From JAWOFN01 sp046497505 [NCBI: bacterium] (GTDB taxonomy: Bacteria; Blakebacterota; Blakebacteria; Blakebacterales): a stretch of DNA of 23,584 bases. Of this stretch, positions 5,701 to 13,298 are shown piece after piece (positions within the stretch are counted from its first letter, which is position 1; each line of letters begins with the position of its first letter). The notes under the pieces are model-generated. The model did no database searches, was not told the DNA's origin, and worked only from the letters and a program-made list of their open reading frames with translations. Position numbers and translations under genes: made by a program. Where the stretch lies: contig JAWOFN010000126.1 of NCBI GenBank assembly GCA_046497505.1, positions 1 to 23,584 of the forward strand, in the 5' to 3' direction.

Positions 5701-7019
5701 AGGGCGAAGAGAAGCCGAAGACCGTAGGGGTCGTCGGCCTGGGATACGTGGGACTCCCCCTGCTGCTGGCCTTCCGGGAAGCGGGAGGACGGGTCATCGG
5801 CGTGGACGTGGACGGCGAGAAGATCCGGATGCTCCGTGACCGTGTGTCCTACCTGAGTCACATCCCCGACGAGCGGCTGGGGGTGCTGGGAGCCGGGAAC
5901 ACCCGGCTGGAAGAGGACTTCTCGATCCTCGGGGAGGCGGACGCGGTGGTCATCGCTGTGCCCACCCCCCTGAAGGGCCTCGTGGACGGGAGCCGGCCGG
6001 GCGAGCCGGACCTCTCCTACGTGGAGACCACCGCGGAGGAGGTGGCCCCCCATCTCCGCCGCGGCATGCTCGTGTCCCTGGAGAGCACCACGTATCCGGG
6101 CACCACGCGGGAGGTGGTGGCCCCGCGCCTGGAGGCGGGGAGCGGACTTGAGGCGGGGACCGATTTCTTCCTGGCCTACAGTCCGGAACGGGTCGACCCC
6201 GGTTCCGACCGGGACATCAGCGCGATACCGAAGATCGTGGCCGGCTTGGATGAGGCCTCCCTCGAGGCGGCCACCCGGCTCTACGGCACGATCACCCCCC
6301 AGGTGGTGCCGGTCTCCTCCCTGGAGGCGGCGGAGATGGCCAAGCTGCTGGAGAACATCTACCGGGCCGTGAACATCGCCATGGTGAACGAGCTCAAGCT
6401 CCTCGCCCACCGCATGGACGTGGACATCTGGGAGGTGGTGGAGGCGGCGGCCACCAAACCCTTCGGCTTCCAGCCCTTCTATCCCGGGCCCGGCCTGGGG
6501 GGACACTGCCTGCCCATCGACCCCTTCTACCTCGCTTGGCGGGCCCGGGAGCGTTTCGGGTTCCGCACCCGGTTCATCGAACTGGCGGGCCGGGTGAACG
6601 CGGGGATGCCGGGATACGTGCTGGAGCGTACCCGGGAGGCGCTGGGCGAGGAGGGCATCCGCATCGAGGAGGCCCGGGTCCTGCTGCTGGGCGTGGCCTA
6701 CAAGCGTGACGTGGGCGACACCCGGGAATCCCCCGGACTGCGGCTCATGTACCTCTTCGAGGAAGCGGGGGCGCAGGTCGGCTACCACGACCCCTATGTC
6801 CCCCGACTGCCCGAGACCCGGGACTATCCCGGCTTCGCCGGCCGCACCTCGGTCGGGCTGGACCCGGAGACGCTGGGATCGGCCGATGCGGTGATCATCG
6901 CCACCGACCACACGGGGGTGGACTATGCTCGTATCGGCAGGGAGAGCAGCCTGGTGGTGGATACACGGAACGCCATGTCCCGGGCCCCGGAAGGGCGGGC
7001 CCGGGTCGTGAGGGCCTGA
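5697..7019 (+). CDS. Nucleotide-sugar 6-dehydrogenase (UDP-GlcNAc/UDP-Glc dehydrogenase family)
   Basis: NAD-dependent four-electron oxidation of a UDP-sugar C6 alcohol to the uronic acid, supplying surface-polysaccharide precursors. In 440 residues it shows an N-terminal Rossmann motif VGVVGLGYVGLPLLLAF (10-26), AVPTPL (87-92), SLESTTYPGTT (127-137), the SPERVDPG loop (162-169), the catalytic-region lysine in EMAKLLENIYRAVNIA (Lys216), and the catalytic cysteine Cys271 in PGPGLGGHCLPIDPFYL. The C-terminal UDP-binding domain has VLLLGVAYKRDVGDTRESPGL. The GLGGHCLPIDPFYL form and FYPGPG resemble the WbpA/WbpO/Cap5L UDP-GlcNAc(A) branch more than UDP-glucose dehydrogenase, but substrate is inferred. 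The start overlaps the methyltransferase stop; it converges on the Omp85 gene with a 1-base gap. Confidence 0.9.
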   Translation: MKGEEKPKTVGVVGLGYVGLPLLLAFREAGGRVIGVDVDGEKIRMLRDRVSYLSHIPDERLGVLGAGNTRLEEDFSILGEADAVVIAVPTPLKGLVDGSRPGEPDLSYVETTAEEVAPHLRRGMLVSLESTTYPGTTREVVAPRLEAGSGLEAGTDFFLAYSPERVDPGSDRDISAIPKIVAGLDEASLEAATRLYGTITPQVVPVSSLEAAEMAKLLENIYRAVNIAMVNELKLLAHRMDVDIWEVVEAAATKPFGFQPFYPGPGLGGHCLPIDPFYLAWRARERFGFRTRFIELAGRVNAGMPGYVLERTREALGEEGIRIEEARVLLLGVAYKRDVGDTRESPGLRLMYLFEEAGAQVGYHDPYVPRLPETRDYPGFAGRTSVGLDPETLGSADAVIIATDHTGVDYARIGRESSLVVDTRNAMSRAPEGRARVVRA

Positions 7020-7020
7020 G

Positions 7021-8316
7021 TCAGTAGACCTCGCCCAGGACGAGGAAGAACTCCCGACCCCCGCGGTCGTTCCAGGCCGTCTCCAGCCGGGCGGTACCGA
7101 AGAGGGCGTTGTGGAAGCGGATGCCGGCGCCCCAGCTGCCGAGCCGGGGGGTGCGGTCCGAGACCCACAGACCCTCCGGCACCCGCCGGACCCCCGACCC
7201 GGTCCCGCTGTCGGCGAAGAGGGCCAGAGAGAGTCCCACGATCTGATCCCCCAGCGGACCCAGGTCCTGGACCTGCATGGGCACGAGGTACCAGTGCAGC
7301 TCGGCGCTGGCCTCCCACCGCTCGTCGACCAGCCAGGCGCCGAGCGGATAGCCCCGGACCCCGTTGGGACCTCCCAGGGGGAGCAGCCGCCAGAAGGGCA
7401 CCTCCCCCCACTGGGTACCGGCACGGAGCCGGGCGGCGGCCACCAGTCGGCGGGTCGGTTCGAGTCCGGCACGGCGCACGAGTTCCGCGGAGACGGCCCC
7501 TCCCTGGATATCGCCGCCCAGCGGACCTCCCGAGCCCTCCAGGCGGACCCCGCCCGACCATCCCAGGCGGGGGAAGGCCCAGGGGTCCCCGGCGTCCCCG
7601 CCCATGTACACCCACACTCCGTGAAAAGTATCCTCCTCCCCCCCGGTGTGGGTGATCCCCTCCCGGTCGGGACGGACCGAACGGTATTGGAAGCCGACGC
7701 GGCCCCTCCCGCTCTTCCCGAACCACCGGCCGACCTGACCGTTGAAGCGCATCCCCCGCTCGACGAAATCATAGAGTCTGTTCTGGATCCGCACCGTGGC
7801 CCCGCCGATGCGGAAGGATTCGTGCGCCTCACCGTTCCAGGGATTGCTCAGACTCGCTCCCAGGTGACGCCCGCCGCCGGTGAGCGCGGTGACGAAGAGC
7901 CGGTGGCCCCGGCCCATGAGGTTCAGATGGCCCCCGCTGAAACCGTACGTCCAGCCCTCCTCCGGTGACCATCCCACCTCCGGGACAGCGAACCAGGGGA
8001 AACGTTCTTTCAGGCGGACATGTACCGTGACCGAGTCGGGCGGGGACCTCTCCGGTTCCACGCGTACCGACCAGAAGAAGCCGAGGGCGGTGATGGCCCG
8101 CTCGTCCCGGCGGGCGGTGTCCCTGCTGTAGCGCGCGCCCTCCCGCAGATCCATCCTCCGGAGCACCACCTCACGGTCGGCGGACTCCAGTCCATGGAGG
8201 ACCACCCCCGATACGGGCAGGCCCTCCGGACCGGAGAGACCCTGGGCACGGCCCCCTTCAGGGAAGAGCAGGACGGCCAGCAGGGCGAACGCGGCGGAGA
8301 GGGAGCGAAAGGACAT
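7021..8316 (-). CDS. Omp85-family outer-membrane protein with one POTRA-like domain
   Basis: Outer-membrane beta-barrel of the BamA/TamA/FhaC superfamily, in which POTRA domains handle substrate and the barrel inserts or exports proteins or lipids. The 431-residue protein has a signal peptide (1-24, cleavage after GRA), one POTRA-like module (about 33-105, VSGVVLHGLESADREVVLRRM to VHVRLKERFPW), and a barrel rich in alternating strands ending in a terminal tyrosine. The L6-loop hallmark is present in PLGGPNGVRGYPLGAW. At 431 residues it is much shorter than BamA (about 800), so a dedicated transporter is more likely. The ATG at 8316 is chosen for the signal peptide; the frame is open far upstream over etfBA. 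No Shine-Dalgarno is visible. Confidence 0.85.
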   Translation of the reverse strand: MSFRSLSAAFALLAVLLFPEGGRAQGLSGPEGLPVSGVVLHGLESADREVVLRRMDLREGARYSRDTARRDERAITALGFFWSVRVEPERSPPDSVTVHVRLKERFPWFAVPEVGWSPEEGWTYGFSGGHLNLMGRGHRLFVTALTGGGRHLGASLSNPWNGEAHESFRIGGATVRIQNRLYDFVERGMRFNGQVGRWFGKSGRGRVGFQYRSVRPDREGITHTGGEEDTFHGVWVYMGGDAGDPWAFPRLGWSGGVRLEGSGGPLGGDIQGGAVSAELVRRAGLEPTRRLVAAARLRAGTQWGEVPFWRLLPLGGPNGVRGYPLGAWLVDERWEASAELHWYLVPMQVQDLGPLGDQIVGLSLALFADSGTGSGVRRVPEGLWVSDRTPRLGSWGAGIRFHNALFGTARLETAWNDRGGREFFLVLGEVY

Positions 8317-8323
8317 GGGGCAG

Positions 8324-8354
8324 AAGATAGTCCCGGTGGCGGTGTCTTGGCCAA
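8324..8354 (-). promoter_or_regulatory. Candidate promoter for the Omp85 gene
   Basis: On the minus strand TTGGCC (8354-8349) and, 19 bases later, TATCTT (8329-8324) resemble -35 and -10 hexamers. The start would fall at about the ATG (8316), again fitting a leaderless mRNA. Matches are partial, so this is weak on its own. The 159-bp divergent spacer 8317-8475 must also serve etfB, for which I see no convincing promoter. Confidence 0.3.
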
Positions 8355-8475
8355 TATGGTCTTGTACCCCCACCATACCCCCCATACGTTTACATGGCGT
8401 TCCGCCCACCCGGGCGGCCGGGGCGCCCGACCCGGGGCCGAACCATCCGGACAGCACATCAACCCAGGAGCCTCC

Positions 8476-9225
8476 ATGAACCTGATCGTATGCCTGTCGC
8501 AGGTGCCCGACACGGCCACGCGCGTCAAGGTCGGTCCCGACGGACGACACATCGACGAGCAGGGCGTGAGCTACGTGGTGAACCCCTACGACGAGTACGC
8601 CGTCGAGGCCGCGCTCCAGCTCAAGGAATCGGACGGCGGGACCGTGACCGCCCTGGCCATCGGGCCCGAACGCGCCGCATCCGCATTGAGGACCGCACTC
8701 GCCCTGGGCTGTGACGAGGCGGTGCATCTGAAGACGGGAGGACCCGTTGACGACCCGCTGCAGGAGGCCCGGATCTTCGCCGGGGCCCTGGAGGGGAGGT
8801 CGTACGACCTGGTCCTCATGGGCAAGCAGTCGGTGGACGACGACACGCTGGCCCAGGGTCCCATGCTGGCCACCCTCCTGGAGGTCCCCTGCATGACCGA
8901 ACTGGTCGAGCTGGAGGTCTCGGGAGGCAGGGCCCGGGGCCTGAGGGAGGTGGAGGGGGGCAAGCAGCCCATCGAGTCGGAGCTCCCGGCCCTGGTGACC
9001 ACCCAGAAGGGTATCAACGAGCCGCGCTATGCCTCTCTCAAGGGGATCATGGCGGCCAAGAAGAAGCCCATCGAGGAGGTCGAGGCCCGGCCCGGCGAGG
9101 AGGGTGTGAAGGTGGCGGAGCTCACCCTGCCGCCTCCCCGTCCTGAGGGGAGGATCGTGGGCGAGGGCCCCGAGGCGGCCGCCGAGCTGGTCCGCCTGCT
9201 GAAGGAAGAAGCCAAGGTACTCTGA
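8476..9225 (+). CDS. etfB: Electron transfer flavoprotein, beta subunit
   Basis: EtfB pairs with EtfA to carry electrons from acyl-CoA and other dehydrogenases to the quinone pool; the beta subunit binds AMP. The 249-residue protein matches the family in length and shows VSYVVNPYDEYAVEAALQLKE (about 36-56), the GKQSVDDDTLAQGPMLATLL signature (about 116-135) and the linker LPALVTTQKGINEPRYASLKGIMAAKKKPIE. The ATG at 8476 has AGGAG at 8466-8470. The downstream gene is etfA, separated by 36 bases that include a perfect hairpin, an arrangement expected for equal production of the two subunits. Confidence 0.94.
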   Translation: MNLIVCLSQVPDTATRVKVGPDGRHIDEQGVSYVVNPYDEYAVEAALQLKESDGGTVTALAIGPERAASALRTALALGCDEAVHLKTGGPVDDPLQEARIFAGALEGRSYDLVLMGKQSVDDDTLAQGPMLATLLEVPCMTELVELEVSGGRARGLREVEGGKQPIESELPALVTTQKGINEPRYASLKGIMAAKKKPIEEVEARPGEEGVKVAELTLPPPRPEGRIVGEGPEAAAELVRLLKEEAKVL

Positions 9226-9242
9226 GGCGCCGCAGCGGCGCC
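9226..9242 (+). repeat. Perfect hairpin between etfB and etfA
   Basis: GGCGCCG (9226-9232), loop CAG, CGGCGCC (9236-9242): a 7-bp GC stem starting right after the etfB stop codon. There is no following T run, so it is not a canonical terminator. It could stabilise the 3' end of etfB mRNA or modulate the etfB/etfA ratio. Confidence 0.6.
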
Positions 9243-9261
9243 AGGGAAGGAGCAGGAGCTC

Positions 9262-10245
9262 ATGCCCAATGGTGTTCTCATCATAGCGGAGACCCGGGAC
9301 GGTTCGATCCGGTCGGTCACCGGCGAAGCGGTCAGTGAAGGTCGGCGCCTGGCGGACGAAGCGGGGGGGGCCTGTTCCGCCCTCCTCATCGGGGGCGGCG
9401 TGGCGGACCAGGCGGCGGACCTGGGTGTCTGGGGGGCGGAGAAGGTATACACGGCGGACCACGAGGCGCTGAAGGCCTACGCCGGGAGCGCGTGGCTCAA
9501 GGCGGTGGAGCAGGCGGTGGAGGCGGCGGACCCGGCCTTCATCCTCATCGCCGCCACCAGCCTGGGGAGGGACCTGGCGCCGCGAGCGGCAGCGGCCCTG
9601 GACGCGGGCTACGCCGCGGTATGCACCGACCTCCGCCTGGAGGAGGGCAGGCTGGCGGCCACCCGGCCGGTCTACGCCGGCAAGGCGGTCCAGCATGTCC
9701 GGGTCGAGACCCCGGTGGCCGTGGCCAGCCTGAGACCGAAGAACTTCCCGGTGGACGAGAGCAGGAGCACCGAACCGGAGGTCGAGGAGCTGGACGTCTC
9801 CTGGGCGGGGAGCGGGACCTTCGAGGAAGCGGGAGCGGTCGCCGCCGCAGAGGGAGAGAAGGTGGATCTCACCGAGGCGGACCGGATCGTCTCCGGCGGC
9901 CGCGGGATGGGAGGACCGGACAACTGGGAGGTCCTGGAGGAACTGGCCGAGGTGCTGGACGCAGAACTGGGCGCCTCCCGGGCGGTGGTGGACGCCGGAT
10001 GGCGCCCCCACAGCGAGCAGGTGGGGCAGACGGGGAAGACCGTCACCCCCCAGCTCTATGTGGCGTGCGCCATCAGCGGCGCCATGCAGCACCTGGCGGG
10101 GATGAGCCGGTCGAAGACCATTGTGGCCGTCAACAAGGACCCCGAGGCCCCCATCTTCGGGGCGGCCGACTACGGCATCGTGGGAGATGTGAACGACGTA
10201 CTCCCCCGTCTCGCCGAGGAGATCGGGAAGGTGAAGAGCGACTGA
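9262..10245 (+). CDS. etfA: Electron transfer flavoprotein, alpha subunit
   Basis: EtfA carries the redox-active FAD of the ETF dimer. The 327-residue protein has the N-terminal Rossmann-like domain ([26 protein letters not shown]) and the C-terminal FAD domain with the signature [36 protein letters not shown] (about 246-281) followed by [31 protein letters not shown]. No iron-sulfur or ferredoxin extension is seen, so this looks like canonical rather than bifurcating ETF, although that cannot be settled from sequence alone. AGGAG (9254-9258) precedes the ATG. It converges on the M50 protease with only 6 bases between stops. Confidence 0.95.
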   Translation: MPNGVLIIAETRDGSIRSVTGEAVSEGRRLADEAGGACSALLIGGGVADQAADLGVWGAEKVYTADHEALKAYAGSAWLKAVEQAVEAADPAFILIAATSLGRDLAPRAAAALDAGYAAVCTDLRLEEGRLAATRPVYAGKAVQHVRVETPVAVASLRPKNFPVDESRSTEPEVEELDVSWAGSGTFEEAGAVAAAEGEKVDLTEADRIVSGGRGMGGPDNWEVLEELAEVLDAELGASRAVVDAGWRPHSEQVGQTGKTVTPQLYVACAISGAMQHLAGMSRSKTIVAVNKDPEAPIFGAADYGIVGDVNDVLPRLAEEIGKVKSD

Positions 10246-10251
10246 GGTCCG

Positions 10252-11313
10252 CTAGCCCGTGACCGTGACGATCTCGATGGGCACGGGCAGGAAGCAGAGC
10301 AGGAAGATGACCAGGCATAGGAGGGCCACCCCCCGGCGCACCGGGTCGAGGGGCTCTTCGTTGGGAACGGGCGGGTGCTTGAGCACCCGTCCCCGGTAGA
10401 GGGCGGAGAAGGGGATCTTCACCTTGTAGACCCACCGCGCCGCCAGCCCTCCCACCAGCAGGACCACCCCGAAGAAGACCAGCACCATCAGCCACCAGTA
10501 GTGGATCAGCACCCCCATGGCCGCCACGGCGGCGAGGAGCCAGGGAGCGGCCTTCCACTGCCGTTTCCCCAGGGCCGCGTAGCTGATGTGTCCGCCGTCC
10601 AGCATGCCCAGCGGCAGGAGGTTGAGCATGGTCACCAGCAGCCCCACCCAGGCGGCGAACCCCACCGGGTGGATCACGATGTCGTGCCCCGGAGGGAGTT
10701 CCCCGAAGACCAGGCTCCGGGCCAGCAGCGTGACCGCGTTCTCCCCGAAGACCAGGTACTGGACCGTCTCGCCCTCCGAAGGGACCGGGGGTGTGCCGAT
10801 ACCGCTCAGCCCGTAGCCGACGAAGAGCAGGATGACGGCGGGGAGGAAGCCGGCGATCGGTCCTGCCGCCCCGATGTCGAGCAGGGCGCGGCGGTTGTAG
10901 ATCTGGGAGCGGATCGAGATGAACGCGCCCATGGTCCCGATGATGGAGGGGAAGGGCAGGAAGTAGGGGGGCGAGACGTCCACCCCGTGCCGGCGGGCCA
11001 TGATGTAGTGACCGAACTCATGACAGAGCAGGATGAAGAGGAGGGGGACGGCGAACACCCATCCGCGCAGGAAATCCAGGGGCGCTCCGGGGCTGGGAGG
11101 GACCAGCCACTGCGTGGGGACGTAGAAGACGCTGACCACGGTGATGAGGAAGAGTACCGCCGCCCGGCGCCAGCTCCTGCGGTCCCGCTCCGCTCTCTCC
11201 CCGGGACCGGCGGGCCGAGCGGGTCCCGCCCCCTTGAGGAACTCCACCTCCTGGCCGTGGATGGGGGCGGGAGAAGCGTCTTCTTCCCGGGGTTCGAAGG
11301 ACGGCTCGTTCAA
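10252..11313 (-). CDS. Site-2-type (M50) membrane zinc metalloprotease
   Basis: Intramembrane metalloprotease of the S2P class, which cuts membrane-bound substrates such as anti-sigma factors. The 353-residue protein has a charged N-terminal region, several membrane segments, the zinc motif HEFGH (His98-His102) inside LLCHEFGHYIMARRHGVDV, and the third ligand in NLLPLGMLDGGH (Asp239). No PDZ domain is seen, so it is not RseP-like in layout; it resembles the family near plant EGY proteases and bacterial 'site-2 protease family' proteins. The TTG at 11313 is chosen since AGGAG (plus-strand 11319-11323) lies 5 bases upstream; the upstream GTG at 11418 would have no Shine-Dalgarno. It is divergent from the M28-like gene. 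Confidence 0.85.
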   Translation of the reverse strand: MNEPSFEPREEDASPAPIHGQEVEFLKGAGPARPAGPGERAERDRRSWRRAAVLFLITVVSVFYVPTQWLVPPSPGAPLDFLRGWVFAVPLLFILLCHEFGHYIMARRHGVDVSPPYFLPFPSIIGTMGAFISIRSQIYNRRALLDIGAAGPIAGFLPAVILLFVGYGLSGIGTPPVPSEGETVQYLVFGENAVTLLARSLVFGELPPGHDIVIHPVGFAAWVGLLVTMLNLLPLGMLDGGHISYAALGKRQWKAAPWLLAAVAAMGVLIHYWWLMVLVFFGVVLLVGGLAARWVYKVKIPFSALYRGRVLKHPPVPNEEPLDPVRRGVALLCLVIFLLCFLPVPIEIVTVTG

Positions 11314-11360
11314 GGACGCTCCTCGGCTCGCGATGGCGGGGAGAAGGTAAGGAGCCCCCT

Positions 11361-11374
11361 CCCGCCGAGGCGGG
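11361..11374. repeat. Small inverted repeat in the M50/M28 divergent spacer
   Basis: CCCGCC-GA-GGCGGG is a perfect 6-bp inverted repeat adjacent to a minus-strand TTGACC (11378-11373). It could be an operator or part of the M50 promoter region; no convincing -10 was found. The 134-bp spacer 11314-11447 otherwise holds only the TTGACA at 11412. Confidence 0.3.
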
Positions 11375-11411
11375 TCAAGGAGAATGCTGCCGCCGGCCGG
11401 CCTCGGCCCGC

Positions 11412-11441
11412 TTGACACCCGGTGGGGCCACCCTCACCTTT
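11412..11441 (+). promoter_or_regulatory. TTGACA element upstream of the M28-like gene
   Basis: A perfect -35-type TTGACA lies at 11412-11417, 36 bases before the ATG at 11448. The downstream hexamer at the right distance (CACCTT/ACCTTT, 11435-11441) is a poor -10. No Shine-Dalgarno precedes the ATG, so a leaderless start is possible. The geometry matches the stronger promoter before 3914. Confidence 0.3.
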
Positions 11442-11447
11442 CAACGC

Positions 11448-13298
11448 ATGCTTTCTCATCGCCGTACCGCCCGTCTGCTCCTCCCGCTCCTGGTCGTACC
11501 CCTGCTGGAGGGGTGCGGCGGCACGGAGATCGCCGAAGAGGCTGCGGAGGTGCTGGCACCGCGGACCACGGGGAGCGAGGCGGCGGCCCTGGTGAGTGTC
11601 CTGGCACCCCTCTCTCGATATCCCGCCACCGAGGGCTACGACGAGGCCCTCGAGACCATCTCACGCCGGCTGGGGGAGGAGGGCTTCCCCCTGCTGGCCG
11701 CCCCCCCCCCGGACGGCCCCCCGCCGGCCGGACTGCCGACGGCGTACCGCTTCACCCTCTCCGACAGCATCCCCTATCCCGTCTGGCACCCCGGACCGGC
11801 CCGCCTGGAGGTAGTGGGGGAGGAGGGGTTCGTCGCCGCCGACACCCGGCGGAACCCCATGGTGCTCGGCATGTTCTCCGCCCCCACGCCCGAGGGGGGG
11901 CTGACCACCCGGCTCATCAACCTGGGCAACGGGACCTACGACGCGGAGTACGAGGGCGTGGACGTGCGGGGGGCCCTGGTCTACGGCCGGCAGCCCCTCC
12001 AGAGCGTCCTCCGGGCGGCCGTGGAACGGGGGGCGGCGGGAGCGGTGAGCCCCGCGGCGCCGGTCTGGCAGGGCACCGAGGAGCACCCGGGACTTGTCGC
12101 CTTCGGGAGGGCCTCGCCGCGGGGCATCGGTTTCAAGGTGAGCTCCCGGACCGCCCGACGCCTGGAGAGCGCCATGGCCGCCGGGGGGGGGGCGGTGCCC
12201 GTGCGGGCCGAGGTCAGCACCTCCCGCGCCGGCGGGGAGAGACTGCAGGTGCTGGCCGCCGAGATCAAGGGGCGGGCCGAGACCTCCGAACGGGCGGTCT
12301 TCGCCGCACCCCTCTCCGGACCCGCGCCGGGGATGCAGGACGTGAGCGGTGCCGCGGTCCTGGTGGAAGCGGCCCTCGCCATCCGTCACGCCATCGAGGG
12401 GGGGCACCTCCCGCGCCCCCGGCGCTCGATCCTCTTCCTCTGGGGCGCCGGTCTGGAGACGGCCCGGGAATGGGAGGAGGCGTATCCCGGGCTCATGCTC
12501 TACGCCCATTCCGCCACGGTGGTGCAGTTCGTGGGACGCCGTATAGCCGGCACCGACCACGACCTGCTGGTGGAGCGGGTGCCCGACCCGAGCGCGGTCT
12601 GGAACCGGGGGCTCTTCCCGCACACCCCGTGGGGTCCCTCCCGCCCCCCCCACTGGCCCTTCGACGGGCACTATCTCAGCGAATACAGCGGGCTGGTGGT
12701 GCGGCGCACGCTGCCGGCGGAGGGATGGTCGTGGGGGTTCAACCCCTACGAGGGGGGCGCGGACCACATGGATTTCCTGGAGGAGCGGGTGCCGGCCCAG
12801 AGGCTGTGGCACTTCCCCGACCCCCTCTACCGCTCCAGTCTCGATTCCGGGGACCGCGCTGAGCCGGAGATGCTGGGAGAGGCCGCGCTTGCGGCCGGGG
12901 TCATGGCGTACGAGCTGGGCCTGGCGGAACCGAACGCGGCCCGAAAGATCCTCGAACACCTGGAAGCGCGGGCCCGTGAGGTACTGGCCGAGAACATCGG
13001 GACAGCCGCCGCGAACCTGGACTCCCTGGACACATCCGGCCTGCCGCCGGGCAGGCGATCGCCCAGGCGCCGGCTGGAGGAGGATGTCCTGAACGCCTGG
13101 AAGATCTGGTACCTGGAGGCGATGGAGTCGATCATGGCCCATCCCCTGGGGCCGGAGGCGGGTCAGCTGGACCACGCGGTGAGCCGGGCGGTCTGGCGCC
13201 TGGACGCCGACTGGGACATGGCCATGGAGGCCATCGGCCTGGCCCCCCTCCCCCTGCCGGAGCGGATGCGCAGGGGTACCGTGGGGAGGGTCCGATGA
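11448..13298 (+). CDS. M28-peptidase-like lipoprotein with PA domain, catalytic site apparently degenerate
   Basis: This 616-residue lipoprotein has signal LLLPLLVVPLLEGC with lipid-accepting Cys23, an about 120-260 region resembling a protease-associated (PA) domain, and an M28-like fold (about 280-490). Aligned by eye with M28 aminopeptidases, QDVSGAAVLVEAA (Asp298) keeps the bridging-aspartate strand, but the preceding His block reads FAAPLSG, the catalytic Glu pair reads WGAGLE, and the last ligand (usually Y-H-T-S) reads YRSS. ADHMDFLEERVPAQRLWHFPDPLYRSSLD keeps the family frame. The protein may therefore bind rather than cut. ATG 11448 is chosen for the lipoprotein signal; an in-frame TTG at 11412 lies in a promoter element. 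It carries two 10-base homopolymers. Overlaps the next gene by 4 bases. Confidence 0.7.
   Translation: MLSHRRTARLLLPLLVVPLLEGCGGTEIAEEAAEVLAPRTTGSEAAALVSVLAPLSRYPATEGYDEALETISRRLGEEGFPLLAAPPPDGPPPAGLPTAYRFTLSDSIPYPVWHPGPARLEVVGEEGFVAADTRRNPMVLGMFSAPTPEGGLTTRLINLGNGTYDAEYEGVDVRGALVYGRQPLQSVLRAAVERGAAGAVSPAAPVWQGTEEHPGLVAFGRASPRGIGFKVSSRTARRLESAMAAGGGAVPVRAEVSTSRAGGERLQVLAAEIKGRAETSERAVFAAPLSGPAPGMQDVSGAAVLVEAALAIRHAIEGGHLPRPRRSILFLWGAGLETAREWEEAYPGLMLYAHSATVVQFVGRRIAGTDHDLLVERVPDPSAVWNRGLFPHTPWGPSRPPHWPFDGHYLSEYSGLVVRRTLPAEGWSWGFNPYEGGADHMDFLEERVPAQRLWHFPDPLYRSSLDSGDRAEPEMLGEAALAAGVMAYELGLAEPNAARKILEHLEARAREVLAENIGTAAANLDSLDTSGLPPGRRSPRRRLEEDVLNAWKIWYLEAMESIMAHPLGPEAGQLDHAVSRAVWRLDADWDMAMEAIGLAPLPLPERMRRGTVGRVR

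Noticed and set aside
5418-7832. 804-codon minus-strand open frame over the dehydrogenase and Omp85 genes
   Set aside because: The Arg/Ser/Pro/Gly-rich product is a typical shadow frame, and it overlaps two well-supported genes.
8317-10092. Upstream extension of the Omp85 reading frame on the minus strand through etfBA
   Set aside because: The frame is open by composition only; the signal peptide starting at 8316 and intact etfB and etfA on the other strand show it is not coding.
12183-12192. G-tracts as possible G-quadruplexes
   Set aside because: G runs are frequent in this GC-rich coding DNA and follow Gly/Pro codons; nothing sets these apart as structural signals. Only their slippage potential is reported.
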